Positions 60,501-64,000 of a DNA stretch of 64,000 bases are shown in pieces (position 1 is the first letter of the stretch; each line of letters begins with the position of its first letter). Under the pieces are notes generated by a model. That model had not been told where the DNA came from, did no database searches, and saw nothing but the letters and a program-made list of their open reading frames with translations. This stretch comes from Rosa chinensis. Its lineage: Eukaryota; Streptophyta; Magnoliopsida; Rosales; Rosaceae. Both the position numbers and the translations under genes were made by a program. Where the stretch lies: positions 27,564,956-27,628,955 of the forward strand of contig NC_037094.1 in the NCBI RefSeq assembly GCF_002994745.2, written 5' to 3'.

Positions 60501-62184
60501 TCGTGGGTAAGCTAGTGATTTTTAGACAGACAACGTATGGTTAAGAATCTGTTGTGTGAATGTATATAGGTAAAAATTTAGACAAACAAGGGGAGGGAAA
60601 ATTTCCGCCTATGCCTACATATGTTTGATTTGAGTGAAACTTTGCCGCGCTCTGCAACCAAGTTCCATGATCAGACAACAGATCTTTAACAATCTGTTGT
60701 ACAAATTTGTGCATCTTGCACAAGGTACACCTAGTAGGATTTTTCGAACTTCATACAACATTCAATCACACAACGAATAAGAAAAAACTGTTGTGTGTAG
60801 AGTTCAAATTCCATGTTTGTGAGCTTGTTCTGAGAGGGAATTATGAGCTCAGAATGGAGGGAAATCAGCTTCCCATTTACACAACAGAAACGTCTTAACT
60901 CAGTTGTGTGATATCTTCCTAATTTTTTTTTTTCAATTTGCTTACATTCACACAACAGAAACAGAATTGTACCGTTGTCTGACAGAGTTTGTGTTAACAC
61001 ACAACAGCGGATTTCTATTCCGTTGTGTGATGAGTGTTGTGTGTTTCGATTTTTGTAGTAGTGGGGGCTAGTCTTATTTCTTGAGTATCGGAGTTTCAAT
61101 TTTTTCTTATCGTTGCTTGACTAGCGGGGCTAGTCCGATTTTCACTATAGCTAACGGGGCTAGTCTTATCTTCTTGAGAAATGAGATTTCAGTTTTACGA
61201 TATATCTTTTCGAATGTTGTGACTAGCGAGGCTAGTCAGTTTATCGTTTGAAATCCTCGGATTTAAAGCTAATTGTGTTTTCTAATTGTTGCATGCATCG
61301 GTTTTTAATGAAATAAATGTGGGAAAGTATGAATTTCTTTTCCTTTAAAATTGTTTATTTTTGTCCACTCACGCTAACGTTTTTTGTCTACTTTCCCCTG
61401 AGCCCTTCGGTTTCAAACGCCCAGTTTGCAGGCAAAATTAGTTGAGGTCAGGCGTACATGGAGTTGAGGCATAGTCAACTGCACGGCTTCTGCGTTTGCC
61501 TTTGAATTAGGTTTTCCTTATTTACCTTTCTATTAGAATTGCTCTGATTACCTGTGGGATTAATGTTATTCAAGTTGTATTTTGTGTTATGTGAATTGGA
61601 CGATGTTGTGATTTGGGGAGTAGGGTGGCTCCAGGAGAATAAGGATGAATGACTTAGAAGTGTAAATTTCCTTTCTACAGGTTTTGGGTAGTCCATTTTA
61701 GGGGAAGTTCTGCCAAATTTTTGGAAGAATTTCTTCTAAGGTGGGCCCCGCAGGGCCACCTCGGATTTCAGGGTGAAATCTGGGTCGGGTCCTGTCAGGC
61801 AATGTTTGTTAGGCATATTTATCTCCAAAGAAGAAGAGATAGAGAGAGAAAGAGAGAGCTGGGTTTGGGTTTGCTTTTAGAAGAAGAAGATGGAGATAAA
61901 CAGAGCAGGAAAGATAGCATGCAGGAAGAAGAAGAGGTAAAAAGGAGAGAGAGAGAGAGAGAGAGTTAAAAAAAAAAACAATTGAGGGTAAAATAGACAT
62001 TTTGAAGTGAAATGGATGCCACGTCAACAATTTAACGGTTAATTTGGACGAAGCCTGATGGCAGGGACTAATTGTGAGGAAATTGAGAGTTTCAGGAGTT
62101 TTTAGGTGAAATTCGAACATCAGGGACTGAAACGACGAAACCCTATAAGTATAGGGAGTAACTAGTATTTAATCCTAAATTCAT

Positions 62185-62876
62185 TAACTAAATGACTATG
62201 GCAAACTATTGCTGGAAAAAAAATGACTATGCCAAACTTGTTCACTTCTATAGACTAAAACTCGAGCATTATGTGATAGGCAAGGATGACAAGGCACCCC
62301 AGCTCCCTGAGGAGTGAGGCCTAACAAACTGAGATAACAAAAATGGTTGTATTCCTAGGTTATTGGGCATCACTAGGCTAACAGTTATTGCAAAATGAAA
62401 CTTAGGGTTGCAGCTTGAGTTGAGTTCTATTTTAAGATTGATAATGAATTCGATCCTAATCTACAATCGCAATATGACTAAAATCCTAATCAATTCAGTC
62501 AGTACATAGCTTGGCTATTGTTGGTGGCTGATCTCATTTACCAAACTTCATACATCACACAAAATATGTTGATGCAGTAGAACCCTTTAAAGAGGTGCAC
62601 AACTACGGGTACTATGTCTGTGAACAATTCACTATGATAAAGAATCTAAAAACTTATGGTTACTTGTCTTCTACCAGGAAGACAGCTTAATGTCGTCATT
62701 GTCACTAAGTTTGATGATTCGATCATCTTTGTCAATTATGAGATCACATAACTCTTTACTTGATTGTTAATCACCTCAAGGTACAAATTATATGGGAACC
62801 ATGCAACACGCATGAAAGCACAAAACTAAAGAAAAAACTTTAAGAAAAAATCTTTAGAGTTGAGACAATCTTTTAA
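62185..62876. other. Intergenic
   Basis: AT-rich with no gene seen. Confidence 0.5.
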
Positions 62877-63036
62877 GGGATTGTCTACGGTACATTAATG
62901 TATCTGTACATCAAGTAGACTAGTTCAATACAAAAGTAGACCAATTCAAGCTAGTCTACTTATTCATGGAATCAGTCTACTTTTATATCAAATCTAGTCT
63001 ACTAGATATATTGGTACATTGATGTACCGTAGAATT
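62877..63036. mobile_element. Small foldback (MITE-like) element
   Basis: Inverted ends TCTACGGTACATTAATGTA (about 62884) and its near-complement ending about 63033 enclose about 110 bp rich in AGTCTACT motifs. No clear TSD. It abuts the receptor-kinase pseudogene. Confidence 0.5.
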
Positions 63037-63039
63037 TTT

Positions 63040-63525
63040 CATATCCTATTGCATGAAAAAATTTTCCCAAAGTTTTCTGACTTTGGTCTTTCTAAATCTT
63101 GTACAAGGAAGGAGAGCATTATATCAACGTTGGATGCTAGAGGGACAATAGGGTATATAGCTCCATAAGTGTTCTCCAGAAACTTTGGAAGCTAAGAGTG
63201 TCTGCTAAGTCCAATGTCTGTCGTTATGGAATGATGATTCTGGAAATGGTGGGAAGAAGGAAGCTCCACACACCAGTGAAATTTATTTTCCAGATAGGGT
63301 TTATGAGAATCTTGAGCAGGGCAGCAATTTCGGGCTGCTCAATGCGGTGACCGAAAAGGAAAAGGAAATCGCATGGAAGATGATCTTAGTGGGATTGTAT
63401 AGACAAGGCCATTTGATAGACCATCCATGAGTATAGTGATCGAAATGCTGGAAGGAAGCACTGAAGCCTTGCAAATACCACCAAAGCCTGTACTATCTTC
63501 TCTTGTAAGATCACCACCAGAAGCT
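63040..63525 (+). pseudogene. Receptor-like kinase C-terminal pseudogene (LRK10L-2 type)
   Basis: The plus strand keeps the late kinase subdomains in several frames: PKFSDFGLSKSCTRKESI (the DFG motif), TLDARGTIGYIAP (P+1 loop, stop where the APE glutamate belongs), MMILEMVG, and RPSMS/EMLEGSTEALQIPPKP-type sequence to about 63510. The order matches LEAF RUST 10-like receptor kinases. Stops and frameshifts throughout, and no N-terminal half. Confidence 0.75.
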
Positions 63526-64000
63526 TCCACCTTATCAACATTAAGTTGATATCTTCTCTAGATTGATATATAACTCAATACCTGCTATGTAAAGAGTATT
63601 TAACTAATAATCTTTACCCTTATACATTTATTATTGTCAGAGCCATTATGTTGTCTAGTACTTTTTGTTTTTCATGTGAGAAGTGAAGTAATTTACTTGC
63701 ACAGTATCAGAAATTAGCTACTGTACAAAACCCTATAGAATCTACAACATTGCAATCTGCATTTTGTAGAGTTTCTTCCAGTCTGGTTTGAAAATATCAG
63801 TTCTGAAAACTATGACATGACAATGTAGTCTGTTTTGCAGTTTCTGTTATGGTTGTCTGCCTTTTTTTTGTCATTTTAAGAAAAATGAAATGTGATATCC
63901 AGTAAGCTTAACTTAAATTTTTTTTACTGTTTACTGTTAGTTGTTTAATTTTGTCTATGTTTTGTTTTATCTATTGGTTTTAAAATAAATATATTTATGT
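63526..64000. other. Intergenic
   Basis: AT-rich sequence, nothing recognised. Confidence 0.5.

Larger units (their letters stand above)
54773..61063. mobile_element. CACTA-2: non-autonomous CACTA element, TSD GGG
   Basis: Ends are CACTACTACAATAA (54773) and the complement of CACTACTACAAAAATCG (to 61063). TSD GGG is at 54770-54772 and 61064-61066, and excision would restore the hairpin sequence AGCGGGGCTAGTC. Subterminal ACACAACAGA/TCAGACAACAG motifs repeat in both orientations at 54790-55270 and 60520-61040. No transposase frame; the 5 kb interior looks like intron-containing host sequence on the minus strand. Confidence 0.9.
54500..61235 (+). repeat. Hairpin array of the solo LTR (interrupted by CACTA-2)
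   Basis: Perfect or near-perfect small hairpins: TTACTGTC/GACAGTAA (about 54567-54590), TAGCC/GGCTA (about 54658-54673), GACTAGC-GGG-GCTAGTC (54733 and about 61118), GACTAGC/GCTAGTC again near 61202-61220. They lie at the position of the array in the 2.2 kb LTRs but share no loop sequence with it. CACTA-2 inserted inside one GCGGGGC loop. Confidence 0.75.
52733..61797 (+). mobile_element. Solo LTR related to the 3871-11611 element, split by CACTA-2
   Basis: It starts TATAACGTCCCGAAT and ends GGTCCTGTCA, matching the LTR ends of the element at 3871. Shared internal blocks include GAAGGAACTCGTAT and GGGCCCCGCAGGGCC. AGCAA/GGCAA (one mismatch) flank it. No primer site or interior follows, so it is a solo LTR. 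Without CACTA-2 it is about 2.77 kb, longer and clearly diverged from the 2.2 kb LTRs. TATATATA lies at about 53010. Confidence 0.82.
51294..62175. mobile_element. MULE (Mutator-like), 9-bp TSD TAAATTCAT, split by a solo LTR
   Basis: Terminal inverted repeats of about 200 bp (about 51294-51493 and 61978-62175) share TATACTTATAGGGTTTCGTC and AATGTCTATTTTACCCTCAA. TAAATTCAT flanks the element at 51285-51293 and 62176-62184. Without nested inserts it is about 1.8 kb. No transposase, so non-autonomous. Confidence 0.88.

Overview
The window is eudicot nuclear DNA. The evidence is one spliced tetraspanin gene with close Arabidopsis-type relatives, surrounded by plant-type LINE, Copia, TRIM, CACTA and Mutator-like (MULE) elements and by endogenous caulimovirid (plant pararetrovirus) copies. 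The species cannot be fixed from sequence alone. Only one host gene looks functional; nearly everything else is a stack of nested mobile elements whose boundaries can be read from exact target-site duplications (TSDs).

Layout. 1-3870: a minus-strand L1-type LINE, cut by the left edge in its reverse transcriptase, with ORF1 and ORF2 overlapping by ATGA. 3871-11611: a young non-autonomous LTR retrotransposon with 2.2 kb LTRs, TSD TACTA, and an array of small hairpins in each LTR. 12308-13656: a two-exon TET2-like tetraspanin gene (minus), with three tiny poly(A) insertions in its 5' flank. 15082-20487: a full Copia element (minus) with one in-frame stop. 20941-21296: a complete TRIM. 22302-49955: a Tourist-like MITE split by a CACTA element (22570-49920), itself split by three caulimovirid units. 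51294-62175: a MULE split by a solo LTR (52733-61797), itself split by a second CACTA (54773-61063) that carries exon-like pieces of host genes, including an ATG18 exon. 63040-63525: a decayed receptor-kinase pseudogene.

The outstanding feature is the caulimovirid cluster. Copy A (22793-39461, plus), copy B (30246-38627, minus, inside A) and copy C (39474-47853, minus) are each about 8.3-8.4 kb. Each has the same two ends (GGGTTAAT... and ...TACCCC or ...AGCCC), short imperfect terminal inverted repeats, and its own perfect 9-bp TSD (TTAAAATTA, AAAGAAGAA, AAATTATAA). Endogenous pararetroviruses normally integrate without an integrase and without fixed ends or TSDs. Here the viral genome appears to have moved repeatedly as a discrete unit with the hallmarks of a Mutator-like DNA transposon. 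Each unit carries a small coiled-coil reading frame without an ATG, an initiator-Met tRNA primer-binding site, and one polyprotein of about 2250-2270 codons: movement protein, capsid, zinc knuckle, protease, reverse transcriptase, RNase H and an unrecognised C-terminal region. A promoter/leader with a conserved hairpin follows. A is broken by four nonsense codons, all G:C to A:T. B and C are broken only by single-base indels in homopolymers.

A second notable feature is the hairpin array in the large LTRs: about nine stem-loops share a loop core but have different, self-complementary stems. A diverged relative (the solo LTR) has a different set of hairpins in the same place.
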